Positions 37,965-48,056 are shown, counted from the first letter of the stretch. The stretch: DNA of 64,000 bases from Aequorivita sp. CIP111184 (GCF_900489465.1 NZ_UEFQ01000024.1:124001-188000), one strand, 5' to 3'. The notes: generated from the letters alone by a model not told the origin. Made by a program: numbers and translations.

Positions 37965-39806
37965 TCAATTATTCAGAATCGTAAATTCTATTGAAGAATC
38001 ATTAAAAACTTTATGTGTTTGTTTTTTAAAATCTTCAGCTTTGGCTTCAAAGATATTTGGCACAAATGTTTGCGGGTTTAAATCAATCAAAGGAAACCAA
38101 GTACTTTGAACCTGTATTTGGATTTTGTGACCTTTTTTAAAGGTGTGATTTATATCTTGAAGCTTTATATTTACGGCTGTCTTTTCATTTGGAATGAAAG
38201 GCTCTGGATTACTGAAACTATTCCTGAAACGACCACGCATCACTTCGCTTCGAACCATCATAAAATAATTGCTCATTTTTAAATATTCCTGTGTTTCGGA
38301 ATAATCTTCTGCATCAGCGGGAAAAACATCAATCACTTTAACAACCCAATCGGCATCTGTTCCTGTGGTTGAAACGTTAAGCTTGGCAAAAATTGGACCG
38401 GCCATCGTAACATCTTCTGCAAGTTCGGGGGTTTCAAAAACCAATACATCGGGACGGCGCGCGGCGAAACGCTGATCGTCAGTCATATATTTTCTTGGCG
38501 TAAAGACCATTTTTATGGCTTCAGAATATGGCACTGGCTTTTTCGGATCGCTGATAAATTCTTCAAAAGTGAAACTTTTTTCGGCCTTATCATTCAACCG
38601 TTGGTTACTTTGCAAATAATAAGTTTTCTTTTCTGTATTTTTTGGTGGCCATTGTTTGTAAGATTGCCATTGGTTTCTACCTGTGTCAAACATATATGCC
38701 TCAGGCAAATTATTTACTTTATCATTCTCTTTCAGAAAATGATTGAAAAAATTTGTTTCAACATCCCTTTGATAATCTCTCGAGATATTATCCCCAAAAT
38801 ATACATTTCCAATAGCTTGACGTTCGTTGGTGCGAGCCCAATCGCCATGGCTCCATGGGCCGTAAACAATGGTATTGTAATTGGAACTGTTCTTTTCTAC
38901 CGCTTCATAACTGTTAAAAGGTCCGTAAAGATCTTCTGCGTCAAAAAGACCGCCGACAAACATTACGGCCGGTTTTACATTTTTTAAATGCTGAAGAATG
39001 CCACGCGATTTCCAGAATTCATCATAACTGGAATGTTTTTTAAGTTGCTGCCAAAACGCATTGTCTTCTTTATAATATTTATCGAGATTGCTTAATGGTC
39101 CTGCATCCAAGAAAAATTGATATTGATCTTTTGATTCCAACTCCGGAAAGCTATACCAAGGCTTATCAGTAGGTTGTGTTTTTTCATAACCAAATAATGC
39201 AGTTGCCCGCCAATAACTCAATAAGTAGGCACCATTGTGGTGAAAATCATCAAAAAAGAAATCTGCAATACAGGCTTGGGGCGAAACGGCTTTTAAGGCT
39301 GGGTGCGAATCTAATAAAGAGCAAGTTGCGTAAAAACCAGGGTAACTAATTCCCCAAACACCAACGTTTCCATTATTGTTTGGAATGTTTTTAACCATCC
39401 AATCAATACTGTCATACGTATCGCTAGATTCGTCTATTTGTGTTCCTTTTTTGTTTGGGATGTATGCGCGCATATTATCATAAACACCCTCGCTCATCCA
39501 GCGGCCGCGAACATCTTGATAAACCACAATATTCCCTTCTTTCATTAAAAATTCATTGGGAGAAATTTTTAATCGAAATTGATCCTTGCCATAAGGTTGG
39601 CAACTGTAAGGTGTTCTTTGGAAAAGTATGGGGTATTTTTTTGAACTGTCTTTTGGAGAATAAATTACAGTATAAAGCTTCGCTCCATCCCGCATAGTAA
39701 TTGTGGTTTCCGTTTTGTTGTAATTTTCCTTTACATAATTTCCTTCCTGTGCGAAGGAAACGAAACTGATAAATAATAAAACTAGTAGTATTTTTAATGC
39801 TTTCAT
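37965..39806 (-). CDS. CocE/NonD family (X-Pro dipeptidyl-peptidase S15-like) hydrolase
   Basis: A 613 aa secreted alpha/beta hydrolase with an N-terminal signal peptide (about residues 1-19, ending SFAQ). The nucleophile elbow GISYPG places Ser154. An N-terminal S15 fold is followed by a C-terminal jelly-roll (PepX_C-like, about 390-610). Conserved pieces are VYQDVRGRWMSEG and VYGPWSHGDWA (with the catalytic His). Such enzymes hydrolyse acylated amines, esters or peptides; the substrate cannot be read from the sequence. It follows tilS by 17 bp. Confidence 0.88.
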   Translation of the reverse strand: MKALKILLVLLFISFVSFAQEGNYVKENYNKTETTITMRDGAKLYTVIYSPKDSSKKYPILFQRTPYSCQPYGKDQFRLKISPNEFLMKEGNIVVYQDVRGRWMSEGVYDNMRAYIPNKKGTQIDESSDTYDSIDWMVKNIPNNNGNVGVWGISYPGFYATCSLLDSHPALKAVSPQACIADFFFDDFHHNGAYLLSYWRATALFGYEKTQPTDKPWYSFPELESKDQYQFFLDAGPLSNLDKYYKEDNAFWQQLKKHSSYDEFWKSRGILQHLKNVKPAVMFVGGLFDAEDLYGPFNSYEAVEKNSSNYNTIVYGPWSHGDWARTNERQAIGNVYFGDNISRDYQRDVETNFFNHFLKENDKVNNLPEAYMFDTGRNQWQSYKQWPPKNTEKKTYYLQSNQRLNDKAEKSFTFEEFISDPKKPVPYSEAIKMVFTPRKYMTDDQRFAARRPDVLVFETPELAEDVTMAGPIFAKLNVSTTGTDADWVVKVIDVFPADAEDYSETQEYLKMSNYFMMVRSEVMRGRFRNSFSNPEPFIPNEKTAVNIKLQDINHTFKKGHKIQIQVQSTWFPLIDLNPQTFVPNIFEAKAEDFKKQTHKVFNDSSIEFTILNN

Positions 39807-39823
39807 AGGTTTTTAATTACTCT

Positions 39824-41131
39824 CTATTCTGAAAAATAAGTTATTTTGATATTTTTTTTTGTGCTGTCAGTGACCTTAAAACGATCATCCATGCGATGAC
39901 CTATTATCCAAACTATCTTGTCATCACTTAATAGTAGCCAGATTTTATCTTTATCGGTCAAAGGAATTTTTTCGTCTTTAAAAAATTTACTCAGTTTCTT
40001 TTTTCCCTTCATTCCTAAAGGTTGAAAAGTGTCTCCATTACTCCACTTTCTAAGTTTTAAGGGGAAAGATAATTTTTCGGAGGCAACATAAATTAAGTTT
40101 TTCTCAGTTTCACCAATATATTCTGAATCCTCTACTTTTAAATTGATTGGCGAAATAATTCCTTTTTCGTAAACCAAAAATTCTTTATTCTCTTTTTCTG
40201 AATCAATTTCTGTCAATAACAATTCTTCCCGATTTTTCAAAAGTCGGTGCGTTTTTGAAAGAAGCTGTTTGCCCGTTTGTGCATTCAATAAATTTGAAAC
40301 ATCTTCCCATTCCGTAAATCCGAAACCATTCAACAATTCATAAAGTAATGCATCGGTATTTGGTAATTCTTTAATTTTCTGAATGTTTATTTTATAAGAA
40401 TCAATCTCTTCAGAAATAACAAGTTTGTAAACCAACGCCATATAATCTTCAATAAGATTTTGTGAAGCTTGCAGATTCTGTTGGGTTTTCTGAAAGTTTT
40501 TTAGGACCGACTCATTTATTTCTTTGAATTGTGGCAACACTTCCAAACGTAGCTTATTTCGAAGGTAGTCTGCTTTTTTGTTGCTGCTGTCTTCACGCCA
40601 TTTCAAATTATTTGCTTCTGCATATTTAAAAATTTCATCGCGTGAAAAATTCAAAAGTGGTCTTATTACTTTGTTATTTTCTTTTGGAATTCCTGTTAGT
40701 CCATTTAAACCAGTGCCCCGGGAAAGATTGATGAAAAACGTTTCCATATCATCGTCCAAATGATGCGCGGTTAATAAATAGTTGTATTTAAAATCTTTTA
40801 AGATTTCAGAAAACCAATGGTAACGAAGATCGCGAGCTGCCATTTGGGTTGAAACCTTTTGTTCTTTGGAAAATTTTTTAGTGTCAAAAGTTTCTGCAAA
40901 AACTGGAATTTCCAGGTTTTTAGCCAAACCAATCACGAACATTTCATCGCCATCACTTTCTTTTCCTCGTAGCGAAAAATTGCAATGTGCTAATGCAATT
41001 TCAAAATTTAAATTTTTCATCAAATGTGTCAAAACCAAACTATCTAAACCTCCACTGCAGGCGACGAGAAGTTTTTTTCCTATTAAATAAGAAAAATTGG
41101 TTTCAATATTTTTTTTGAAGCGAGCGAGCAA
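39824..41131 (-). CDS. tilS: tRNA(Ile)-lysidine synthetase
   Basis: A 435 aa enzyme that converts the wobble C34 of tRNA-Ile(CAU) to lysidine so that it reads AUA. The PP-loop SGGLDS lies at residues 26-31 and HHLDDDMETFFINLSRGTG is the family's second core motif. A C-terminal TilS substrate-binding domain (about 350-430: PLKLRKWSNGDTFQPLGMKG) is present. It follows DUF3307 by 14 bp. Confident assignment; essential gene in most bacteria. Confidence 0.95.
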   Translation of the reverse strand: MLARFKKNIETNFSYLIGKKLLVACSGGLDSLVLTHLMKNLNFEIALAHCNFSLRGKESDGDEMFVIGLAKNLEIPVFAETFDTKKFSKEQKVSTQMAARDLRYHWFSEILKDFKYNYLLTAHHLDDDMETFFINLSRGTGLNGLTGIPKENNKVIRPLLNFSRDEIFKYAEANNLKWREDSSNKKADYLRNKLRLEVLPQFKEINESVLKNFQKTQQNLQASQNLIEDYMALVYKLVISEEIDSYKINIQKIKELPNTDALLYELLNGFGFTEWEDVSNLLNAQTGKQLLSKTHRLLKNREELLLTEIDSEKENKEFLVYEKGIISPINLKVEDSEYIGETEKNLIYVASEKLSFPLKLRKWSNGDTFQPLGMKGKKKLSKFFKDEKIPLTDKDKIWLLLSDDKIVWIIGHRMDDRFKVTDSTKKNIKITYFSE

Positions 41132-41145
41132 TTGTTTTTTTAATT

Positions 41146-41850
41146 TTAGAAAAAATTAATAATAATTCCAGCAATAACGGCAATTCCGAAACTAAGCATT
41201 GTACCAATGAGTACGTACTCCGTTTTTAGAGTTTCATCATTTCTATAACGCAAAATAGATTTGGCTGCAATTAAAAAACCTACCGCTGAATATTGAGAAA
41301 TAATGATGAAGGTGAGCGTTAAAATTCTTTCCAAAACACCGATTACCTTACCAGCATTAGGCATTTCGTTATCGCTAGATACTTGTATCCCGGTTGCTTG
41401 AAATACTTCTTTTATAAAAATATTTGCGGGCTTTAGGCACACTAAATATCCAGCAATTATTAAAAGATATTTAAAATTAAGAGAAACTTCAATTGAAGGA
41501 TTTATTCCGTACCATTTATCAAACAAAACTACAACAACTGTCAGGATCATTAAGTGAATTGCTTGATCTATGAAAAAAGCATATTTTCCAAAATACCTAC
41601 TATTGTTGAGATGACGTTTAAAACCATCCATCAAAAAATGAGTTAATGCAATTATTGCAGCAGCTAAAGCAAAACTTACCTGTAACGAAAATAACCAAGA
41701 TAGCGCAAAACACGCTAGGGCGTGCCAATACAAAAAAGAGCTTTTAAAGCCTATTGTGTTCTTTTGCTGCGCCAATTTATCGGTTTGAAAAAAGTAATCC
41801 AAACACAGATGTGCAATGAATTGGAGTAGTAATAATTCTTTTAAATCCAT
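41146..41850 (-). CDS. DUF3307 family membrane protein
   Basis: A 234 aa integral membrane protein with about six hydrophobic segments. Its N-terminus ELLLLQFIAHLCLDYFFQTD is the DUF3307 signature. Conserved charged residues in this family (HxxxD near FIAHLCLDYFF and ALTHFLMDG) sit within membrane segments and might form a metal or catalytic site. It starts 5 bp after satD and is almost certainly co-expressed with it, a pairing common in Bacteroidota. Function unknown. Confidence 0.85.
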   Translation of the reverse strand: MDLKELLLLQFIAHLCLDYFFQTDKLAQQKNTIGFKSSFLYWHALACFALSWLFSLQVSFALAAAIIALTHFLMDGFKRHLNNSRYFGKYAFFIDQAIHLMILTVVVVLFDKWYGINPSIEVSLNFKYLLIIAGYLVCLKPANIFIKEVFQATGIQVSSDNEMPNAGKVIGVLERILTLTFIIISQYSAVGFLIAAKSILRYRNDETLKTEYVLIGTMLSFGIAVIAGIIINFF

Positions 41851-41855
41851 AACTT

Positions 41856-42542
41856 CTATTTTGAAATTATCATTTTAAAATAGTTAACCGCATCTTCGAT
41901 GGCGTTCCAACCCACACTTGTTGAGTGTTGATTAACTGCAGATTGGCCAATACCAAGCTTCTTGGCTATTTCATCTTCTTGGTTGTTCATTAGTTTTAAA
42001 TATAAAACTTCGCATTGGCGGGAGGTTGCTTTGCTCAACAAAACATCCAGCAGCGCCAGTAAAGGTTGGAAATTTTTATTTAAATCTTCGTTTTTTGAAA
42101 CAAAAAACAAAGTGTTCTTTATCACGATTCGTTCTTTGTTGTATGTTGTTTCACCGCTAATTTCGCGACCTGAAAAATAAATTGCCTCCCCATCTATTAC
42201 ACCTTCTTCAGGGTTGTAACGACTCAATTCACCATAACCAATTGCCAGCCTTATTCCGTGGATTTTAAACTGTTTTACACGGTTATCGTCTTTTGTATAT
42301 TTTTTTGTATCTATAGGGATGGCTTTCACAAAACTTTTAATTGCCAGAGCTACTTGAAGACCCTCAGCCGCATCGGGCACAACACATTCTAAATAGTCTC
42401 CTTTTATGATACGCCCATAGACATTAAATTCTTGCTTTAAATTATTGAGCAAGCTCTTTAAGTTTTCCTCAACAAACCTACTGTCTTCAACATTTAAACT
42501 TGTTGATGAAACAATATCTCCAGATATAACGGAATAGTTCAT
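41856..42542 (-). CDS. SatD family protein with C-terminal HTH
   Basis: A 228 aa SatD-family protein. The N-terminal part (MNYSVISGDIVSSTSLN, then IKGDYLECVVPD and IRLAIGYGELSRYNPEEGVIDGEAI) resembles nucleotide-cyclase-like folds seen in this family. A C-terminal winged/helix-turn-helix segment (about 180-228: QEDEIAKKLGIGQSAVNQHS) could bind DNA. Four dyads at an exact 29-bp period lie directly upstream of its start. Autoregulation through these sites is a reasonable inference. SatD was first named in the streptococcal sat operon, but its mechanism is not known. Confidence 0.85.
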   Translation of the reverse strand: MNYSVISGDIVSSTSLNVEDSRFVEENLKSLLNNLKQEFNVYGRIIKGDYLECVVPDAAEGLQVALAIKSFVKAIPIDTKKYTKDDNRVKQFKIHGIRLAIGYGELSRYNPEEGVIDGEAIYFSGREISGETTYNKERIVIKNTLFFVSKNEDLNKNFQPLLALLDVLLSKATSRQCEVLYLKLMNNQEDEIAKKLGIGQSAVNQHSTSVGWNAIEDAVNYFKMIISK

Positions 42543-42570
42543 TTATTATCAATTTATTCAAATATATAAA

Positions 42571-42681
42571 TTTATTAGCTTATACACTAATAAATAGTAT
42601 TTATAAGCTTAAACACTAATAAATCAATTTTATAAGCCTTAACACTAATAAAAGATGTTTATAAGTTCAGAAACTCATAAA
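42571..42681. repeat. Four 24-bp dyads with exact 29-bp period upstream of satD
   Basis: The copies begin at 42571, 42600, 42629 and 42658. Each is TTTAT(T/A)AG-N8-CT(A/C)ATAAA with 8-bp inverted arms: copy 1 is a perfect inverted repeat and copies 2-4 match at 7 of 8 positions. The right half ACACTAATAAA is identical in the first three copies. The array ends inside the last codons of pabB. It resembles a cooperative operator array for a dimeric regulator such as the SatD HTH protein. Confidence 0.75.
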
Positions 42682-43976
42682 AACACATTCAACACTTCAC
42701 GCATTGCCTTTGCTTTAAGCAAGCATTCTTCATATTCTTTTTCAGGAGTAGAGTTTATAGTGATTGCACTGCCTACAGAAAAGCTGACATATTTTTTGGA
42801 TGAATTATAAAGAATACTCCTGATAACCACATTAAAATCAAAATCGCCCGAAGGTGAAAAATAGCCCACGGCACCACTATATAATCCACGCTTGGCATCT
42901 TCAGTATTTTCAATAATTTGCATTGCAGAAATTTTTGGAGCGCCTGTCATACTTCCCATCGGGTATGTATTTCTCAAAATATCAACACTGGAAAGATCCT
43001 TCGGAACGGTACAACTAATAGTTGAAATCATTTGATGTACCTGTTCAAAAGTATAAATAGCGCAGAGCTCATCAATTGCAACGCTGCCTTTTTCGGCAAT
43101 ACGGGACAGATCATTGCGCACTAAATCTGTAATCATAATGTTTTCGCTGCGTTCTTTGGGATCTTTGGCCAATTGCTGCGCCATCTCCAAATCTTTTTGT
43201 TTATTATCTAAACGCTTTGCTGTACCTTTAATGGGCTGGGAAATTACAGTATTTCCCGTTCTTTTGAGGTAGCGCTCCGGGGAAGCTGAAAGTGCAAAAA
43301 GGGTATTCAATTTCAGAAAAACTGAAAAAGGCGGTTTTGAAATTTTATTAAGTTGAAGAAATTTTTCCAATGGATTTATTTCAGCAACTTCTGAATAAAA
43401 TTCCTGACAGATATTCACTTCGTATATATCACCCCGTTTAATGTGTTCAAGCACCTCCTCTACTTTCTGAATATAGCTATCTTTTGGGGTTCGAATACTT
43501 ATGTTTAAAACTTTTGAGACTTCAGAAATATCGGGCTGTTGGAGAGTTTCAGAAATTAATTCCCAATCTTTCTCTATTTCATCTGCAACCATATTCAAAT
43601 AATGCACCTCAACATTATTTTCAGAAAAAAGGAAAAGTTTTTTAGGTTGAAAAAAATACAAATCGGGAAAACCTAGGCCATCAAAATTAGTGGACTTTAA
43701 CTTTTCCACATCGTTTTTCAAATCATAAGTAAGGTATCCAAAAATCCAATCTGCGGTGGTGGCTTGATATTCTTTTAAATTGTCAAAAGCTTTGTGATAG
43801 TCTGTTTTTAGTGCAGTGAAAGCATCAACAGCCAAAATAGCTTGATAGGTTTCGTGTTTTTGTGAATAACGGTTGCTGTCCAGCCAAACAACTTCTTCAA
43901 ATTGCTGTGCCCAATGGAGGAAACGTGATTTAGCGTCTTCGGTTAAAGAAAAAGTATATTTCTTTACAGTGCGCAT
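42675..43976 (-). CDS. pabB: Aminodeoxychorismate synthase component I
   Basis: A 433 aa chorismate-binding enzyme, which aminates chorismate to 4-amino-4-deoxychorismate in folate synthesis. The core has GDIYEVNICQEF, the active-site QPIKGTAKR, NIMITDLVRNDLSRIA and GSMTGAPKISAMQIIE. PIKGT with its lysine is the PabB marker; anthranilate synthase has alanine there. No pabA or pabC is in this window. The start overlaps the FMN-reductase stop by one base, and the stop lies in the last copy of the dyad array. Confidence 0.92.
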   Translation of the reverse strand: MRTVKKYTFSLTEDAKSRFLHWAQQFEEVVWLDSNRYSQKHETYQAILAVDAFTALKTDYHKAFDNLKEYQATTADWIFGYLTYDLKNDVEKLKSTNFDGLGFPDLYFFQPKKLFLFSENNVEVHYLNMVADEIEKDWELISETLQQPDISEVSKVLNISIRTPKDSYIQKVEEVLEHIKRGDIYEVNICQEFYSEVAEINPLEKFLQLNKISKPPFSVFLKLNTLFALSASPERYLKRTGNTVISQPIKGTAKRLDNKQKDLEMAQQLAKDPKERSENIMITDLVRNDLSRIAEKGSVAIDELCAIYTFEQVHQMISTISCTVPKDLSSVDILRNTYPMGSMTGAPKISAMQIIENTEDAKRGLYSGAVGYFSPSGDFDFNVVIRSILYNSSKKYVSFSVGSAITINSTPEKEYEECLLKAKAMREVLNVFL

Positions 43977-44518
43977 TATTGTTCAATTTGATGGACAAAA
44001 TTCTGAAGAACGTCTGTAAATCCTAGTAGTAAAACTTCATTGGAAATTGAGTTGGTTTCTTCAGAAAAGTTTTCAGAATAAGATGGAATGCTGAAACTTT
44101 CAACCACTGTGGCTCCAAATCTAGGAAGTATATTTTTAGTATATTCCAAAGCTAATGCTGCGCCACGCTTTCCGTTGGAGGTGCTCATAAGCAAGACTTT
44201 TTTTCCTTCTAAAAAATTTCGATCAAGGCGTGAAAGCCAATCCAAGATATTTTTAAAATATGCTGAAACCATTCCGTTGTGCTCATTAACAGAAACAACC
44301 AATGCATCAGCCTCTTTTATTTTATTATAGAGCATCTTTAAATCTACCGAATAGCCTTTTTCACGCTCAATGTCTTCTCCAAATAGGGGAAGCTCATAAT
44401 CTGTTAATTTAATTAATTCAGCCTCGTGCCCAGCAATTTGTGATGATGCAAAACTGACGAGTTTATGATTGATCGATTTACTACTGTTACTGCCAGCAAA
44501 GAATAGAATTTTTTTCAT
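43976..44518 (-). CDS. NAD(P)H-dependent FMN reductase-like oxidoreductase
   Basis: A 180 aa flavodoxin-fold reductase. The phosphate-binding loop AGSNSSKSINHKL is at the N-terminus, and LSRLDRNFLEGKKVLLMSTS and NEHNGMVSAYFKNILDW form the typical FMN-binding loops of the NADPH-dependent FMN reductase family. These enzymes reduce flavin or quinones and azo compounds. The stop overlaps pabB by one base, so they share a transcript. A strong terminator of the next gene lies 33 bp upstream. Confidence 0.9.
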   Translation of the reverse strand: MKKILFFAGSNSSKSINHKLVSFASSQIAGHEAELIKLTDYELPLFGEDIEREKGYSVDLKMLYNKIKEADALVVSVNEHNGMVSAYFKNILDWLSRLDRNFLEGKKVLLMSTSNGKRGAALALEYTKNILPRFGATVVESFSIPSYSENFSEETNSISNEVLLLGFTDVLQNFVHQIEQ

Positions 44519-44551
44519 ATGTCAAAGTTATTGAAAAGCAAGATGTAAAAA

Positions 44552-44580
44552 AACCCGCGTCAAACAATTTGACGCGGGTT
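44552..44580 (-). terminator. Strong terminator of the M36 protease gene
   Basis: AACCCGCGTCAAA and TTTGACGCGGGTT form a perfect 13-bp stem with a CAA loop. On the minus strand the stem is followed by a T-run. It lies 27 bp after the metalloprotease stop codon. Confidence 0.9.
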
Positions 44581-44606
44581 CTAAAAAAGTATTTAAAATT
44601 AACTAA

Positions 44607-47600
44607 TTATTGTTTCACAACACGTTTAACAATACTTGTGTTTTCAGCATTTATTTTAATGAAATACATTCCTGTTGCAAGGCTTTCCAATGTGAAGTTG
44701 GTTTCAATTCCAGCTTCAGATAAATCTATTATCTTAATTGTTCTACCATTTACATCAGTAATAACTGCATTTTCTAATTGTGCTGTTGTTTTATTCATCA
44801 ACGTAATCTGACCAGTTGTTGGGTTTGGATAAAGCGAAATATTGTTATAGAATTCGCTATTCTCAAGACCTAAAACTTCATCTACTGTAACATCAAAGGT
44901 ACAAGTGTCAGCGTTTCCAGCAGCATCAGTTGCAGTCATTGTCATTGTTGTAACACCCGCTCCAACCATAGTTCCTGCTGCAGGATCTTGAGTGATCACT
45001 GCGTCTGGAGTGCAATTGTCAGTTGCTGAAGCGTCGCCTGTATAATCTGGCAATGTATATTGATCGCCTACATTTACTTGTACTGTTACATCTGCTGGGC
45101 AGGTGATTACTGGAGCTTCAGTTTCAGCATTCACCTCAGTTAGCGTGCGTTCTCCTGCACACCCTGGAGTTCCAAGATTGATATCGCTGTTTGGTGTACC
45201 GAAATCTGCAGTTTCACAAGTTCCGCTCCAATCTGCGGCCATGTTTGTATCACCAACTCTTCTAAAAGAACCAGATGGACAATCACCAGTCAAGTTAGCG
45301 CCAACCCCTGACCAGTCAAGGTCAGCAGCAGTAACATTAAATCCACCAATCGTAATATTGAATCCAGCTATTTCAGCAGCGGTGAAATTCCAGAATACTG
45401 AATCTACCACATTTCCGCTTGCGTCTATGATAACAATCCATCCTGAGCCAGTATTATCCCAGAATAGGTTACTACCCCAATATCCAGCTCCACCGTCATC
45501 ATTATAGTCAACTACAGAGTTTGCAGCCATACTACCTAATGTTTTTACAACTGAGTTTACAGAATTAATATCATTATAAGGAGTATCACTTGCAGCTACT
45601 TTGTATCCACTATAATCTGTAGCGACTCCTACATTTTGAATTTCAAATCTATCAGGAGTTTCCAAGTTTATTTCTGAAATAACCAATTGTGATAATGGTC
45701 CTGGCGCACTTTCTTGTGCATACACATTTATGGTTCCTGTTGGAGTAAATGTATATGAAGCACCTTCAAAAAGGAAGTTTCCACCTGTTGGTGCATCAAA
45801 CCATCTAATAATATTTGTAGGATCGTTTAACGTTGCTGTAACTGTTATTTCATCGCCTACACAAAAGTCGTTCACTCCTGTAGTAGTTGGTCCAGCAGGA
45901 ACTGCAAGTACTTCAATTGTATCAGTATCAGAAGATGCTACAGCGCAAGCACTAGCTTGAATATTATAAGTTATAGTGTGCACACCAACTCCTGCAGTAG
46001 CAGGATCAAAAGTGAATGTTGAACCGTTTCCGTTATCAGTAACGCCTGGTCCGCTGTATGTACCACCACTTGGAGTTCCACCGCCTAAATCTGTTAGTAT
46101 TTCAGAAGAAGCACAAACCTCTTCAAGAACAGATAGCGTTGCAGTTTGAGAAGGTGTGTCAAATGCTTGTGTTCCGTCACCTCTGCTTCCAGAAGAACCT
46201 TGACTTGCGCTAAAACCTAAACCTCTTTTTGCAAATGCATCCCAAAGAAGACACTGGTTTGCACCACCATAAATAGCTTGATCTGCAGCCATAATTGCAT
46301 CACGACCATCAATAAAACCAGGACTACAAGGCTGTAATTTCATACCTTCAGTAACAATGGCTAATGCCATAATGTTACCTGCATCTTGGTTTACATCTCC
46401 TGTAAAGTTATAGACATCAGCATCAAAACCGTGCTCATCAATAAGAGCCCACGTTACTTCCCAAAGCATTTCAGCCCAAACTGAACCTACACCGTGAGGT
46501 ACGGCTGCTGTTTTGATAAAATCATAAGTTTGTGGGTTAACCCCCATGTCTGTACTGTATGGATAATCACGGATTCCTCCACCTCCTTGACCTTGGCCAA
46601 AAAGATAAGTTCCAACTGCACGAGAATCTGTACCACTGTCTCCTGGCTCAATGGTTAATATTGCTCCAAAAAAGTCACTCCATCCTTCTCCCATCTGCTC
46701 TTGGTTTTGCAGACAGCTTGATGCATTAGGACCACCAGTTAAACGGTTTGATATACCATGACCGTATTCGTGTAAAATTACCAAGTTGTCAAAATCTCCA
46801 TCTTTGTCACTACAAATATACATTTGCATTGTTGGGTTGCTTCCATCTGGAGGTGTTCCGAAGTTAGCATTACATGTTCCAGATCCATCTTGAGCTTCTG
46901 CATTTACAGAATCGCTACCTGCGCCTCCGTTTCCATAATTATTTTCTTGAAAGTTACCGCCCACTTCATCAAATCCATATTGATACATAATATCATGGAA
47001 AGTGTTGTTCATGTAAAAAAGGTTTGTGATTGCAGCATCTTCATATTGGTTTGCATTGGTGTATATCTGGCTGAAAGGAAATCCTGAAAAATCTAAATCT
47101 GCACCTCCATCTGGTTGATACCCCGGATTATTTCCATCTTCATAAGCATTTGCATTATTTCCGCGAGTAGTTGTAAACTCAGCTCCAGCTACTCCATTAG
47201 TATCATGCCATCCAAATGGAGAAGCAATTGCATTTGCTGGTAAAACTTCTATTGAACGTGCTCCGTAATAAGGACTTTCAAGAGGTAACTTAAAAGCTTC
47301 GTAGCATTCAATACACGCTTGTGGCTTATTTGCATTTAGCTCAGCATAATTTGGAACATCATACAAATTTGCATTGAAATTCATTTCTCTAACATCATTA
47401 CTGTGATCGTGATGTGTTGCACAACTTACCATCCAGTTTGCTCTGTTTACAATGTCACCTGTATTAGCGTTTACTCTTAAACTCCACCAATCTTGTTGAC
47501 TTTTTTCTTGAATTGAAATATCCCAAGCTAAAACCATCTCATTAGTTTCAGTAAGGGTATACATCAATTTTGCAGGGATTGGGCTCAATGAAATTCCACC

Positions 47601-48056
47601 ATCGCTAAACAATGTTTTTTTGTCTACTCCACGAGCACCTTCTAAAATTGAAAGCGGTTGAGAAATAGAATAATTTAATTGTGCTGCAGCCGCTTGAATT
47701 GCTTGTGTAGCAGTAAGTGCAGGAGTTTGGGAACCTATCAATTTTTGAGTAGTGTTTTTAATAAACCTACTGTCTTTTGAAATTACTTGCCCATTGGCCA
47801 AAAGATGGATACTGGATTCAGTTCCATAAATTTCAATTCCGTTAAATAGCTGTCTGTAATATACGTGTTGAATACCACTGCTTCTACTAACAGTTTCACT
47901 TGTTACTTGCCATTGAACATCTTGCGACAATAATTCATTTTGTTCTACAAAATGATTCAATTGTTTGTCGATTGCTCCTGAAAAGTTTTGTGCAATCATA
48001 GTGCCTGAAAAAATGCACATAATTGCCAGGAAAAAACTCCGGGTAACTTTTTTCAT
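44607..48056 (-). CDS. Secreted M36 (fungalysin) metalloprotease with HYR and T9SS domains
   Basis: An 1149 aa exported zinc protease. Order: signal peptide (about 1-22), an FTP propeptide-like region (about 25-200), and an M36 catalytic domain with zinc motif H429-EYGH and the downstream E...D helix EQMGEGWSDFFGAI. It is followed by a PKD/HYR-like beta section (about 700-990), an HYR domain with APVITCPADVTVQV, and a type A T9SS sorting tail (SLYPNPTTGQITL, LESLATGMYFIKI). The protein would be secreted across the outer membrane and cleave extracellular proteins. A divergent ECF sigma factor and its anti-sigma lie upstream. Confidence 0.93.
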   Translation of the reverse strand: MKKVTRSFFLAIMCIFSGTMIAQNFSGAIDKQLNHFVEQNELLSQDVQWQVTSETVSRSSGIQHVYYRQLFNGIEIYGTESSIHLLANGQVISKDSRFIKNTTQKLIGSQTPALTATQAIQAAAAQLNYSISQPLSILEGARGVDKKTLFSDGGISLSPIPAKLMYTLTETNEMVLAWDISIQEKSQQDWWSLRVNANTGDIVNRANWMVSCATHHDHSNDVREMNFNANLYDVPNYAELNANKPQACIECYEAFKLPLESPYYGARSIEVLPANAIASPFGWHDTNGVAGAEFTTTRGNNANAYEDGNNPGYQPDGGADLDFSGFPFSQIYTNANQYEDAAITNLFYMNNTFHDIMYQYGFDEVGGNFQENNYGNGGAGSDSVNAEAQDGSGTCNANFGTPPDGSNPTMQMYICSDKDGDFDNLVILHEYGHGISNRLTGGPNASSCLQNQEQMGEGWSDFFGAILTIEPGDSGTDSRAVGTYLFGQGQGGGGIRDYPYSTDMGVNPQTYDFIKTAAVPHGVGSVWAEMLWEVTWALIDEHGFDADVYNFTGDVNQDAGNIMALAIVTEGMKLQPCSPGFIDGRDAIMAADQAIYGGANQCLLWDAFAKRGLGFSASQGSSGSRGDGTQAFDTPSQTATLSVLEEVCASSEILTDLGGGTPSGGTYSGPGVTDNGNGSTFTFDPATAGVGVHTITYNIQASACAVASSDTDTIEVLAVPAGPTTTGVNDFCVGDEITVTATLNDPTNIIRWFDAPTGGNFLFEGASYTFTPTGTINVYAQESAPGPLSQLVISEINLETPDRFEIQNVGVATDYSGYKVAASDTPYNDINSVNSVVKTLGSMAANSVVDYNDDGGAGYWGSNLFWDNTGSGWIVIIDASGNVVDSVFWNFTAAEIAGFNITIGGFNVTAADLDWSGVGANLTGDCPSGSFRRVGDTNMAADWSGTCETADFGTPNSDINLGTPGCAGERTLTEVNAETEAPVITCPADVTVQVNVGDQYTLPDYTGDASATDNCTPDAVITQDPAAGTMVGAGVTTMTMTATDAAGNADTCTFDVTVDEVLGLENSEFYNNISLYPNPTTGQITLMNKTTAQLENAVITDVNGRTIKIIDLSEAGIETNFTLESLATGMYFIKINAENTSIVKRVVKQ

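Noticed and set aside
42571-42681. Short CRISPR-like array
   Set aside because: Only four units, with 24 of each 29 bp repeated and 5-bp gaps instead of spacers, and no cas genes nearby.
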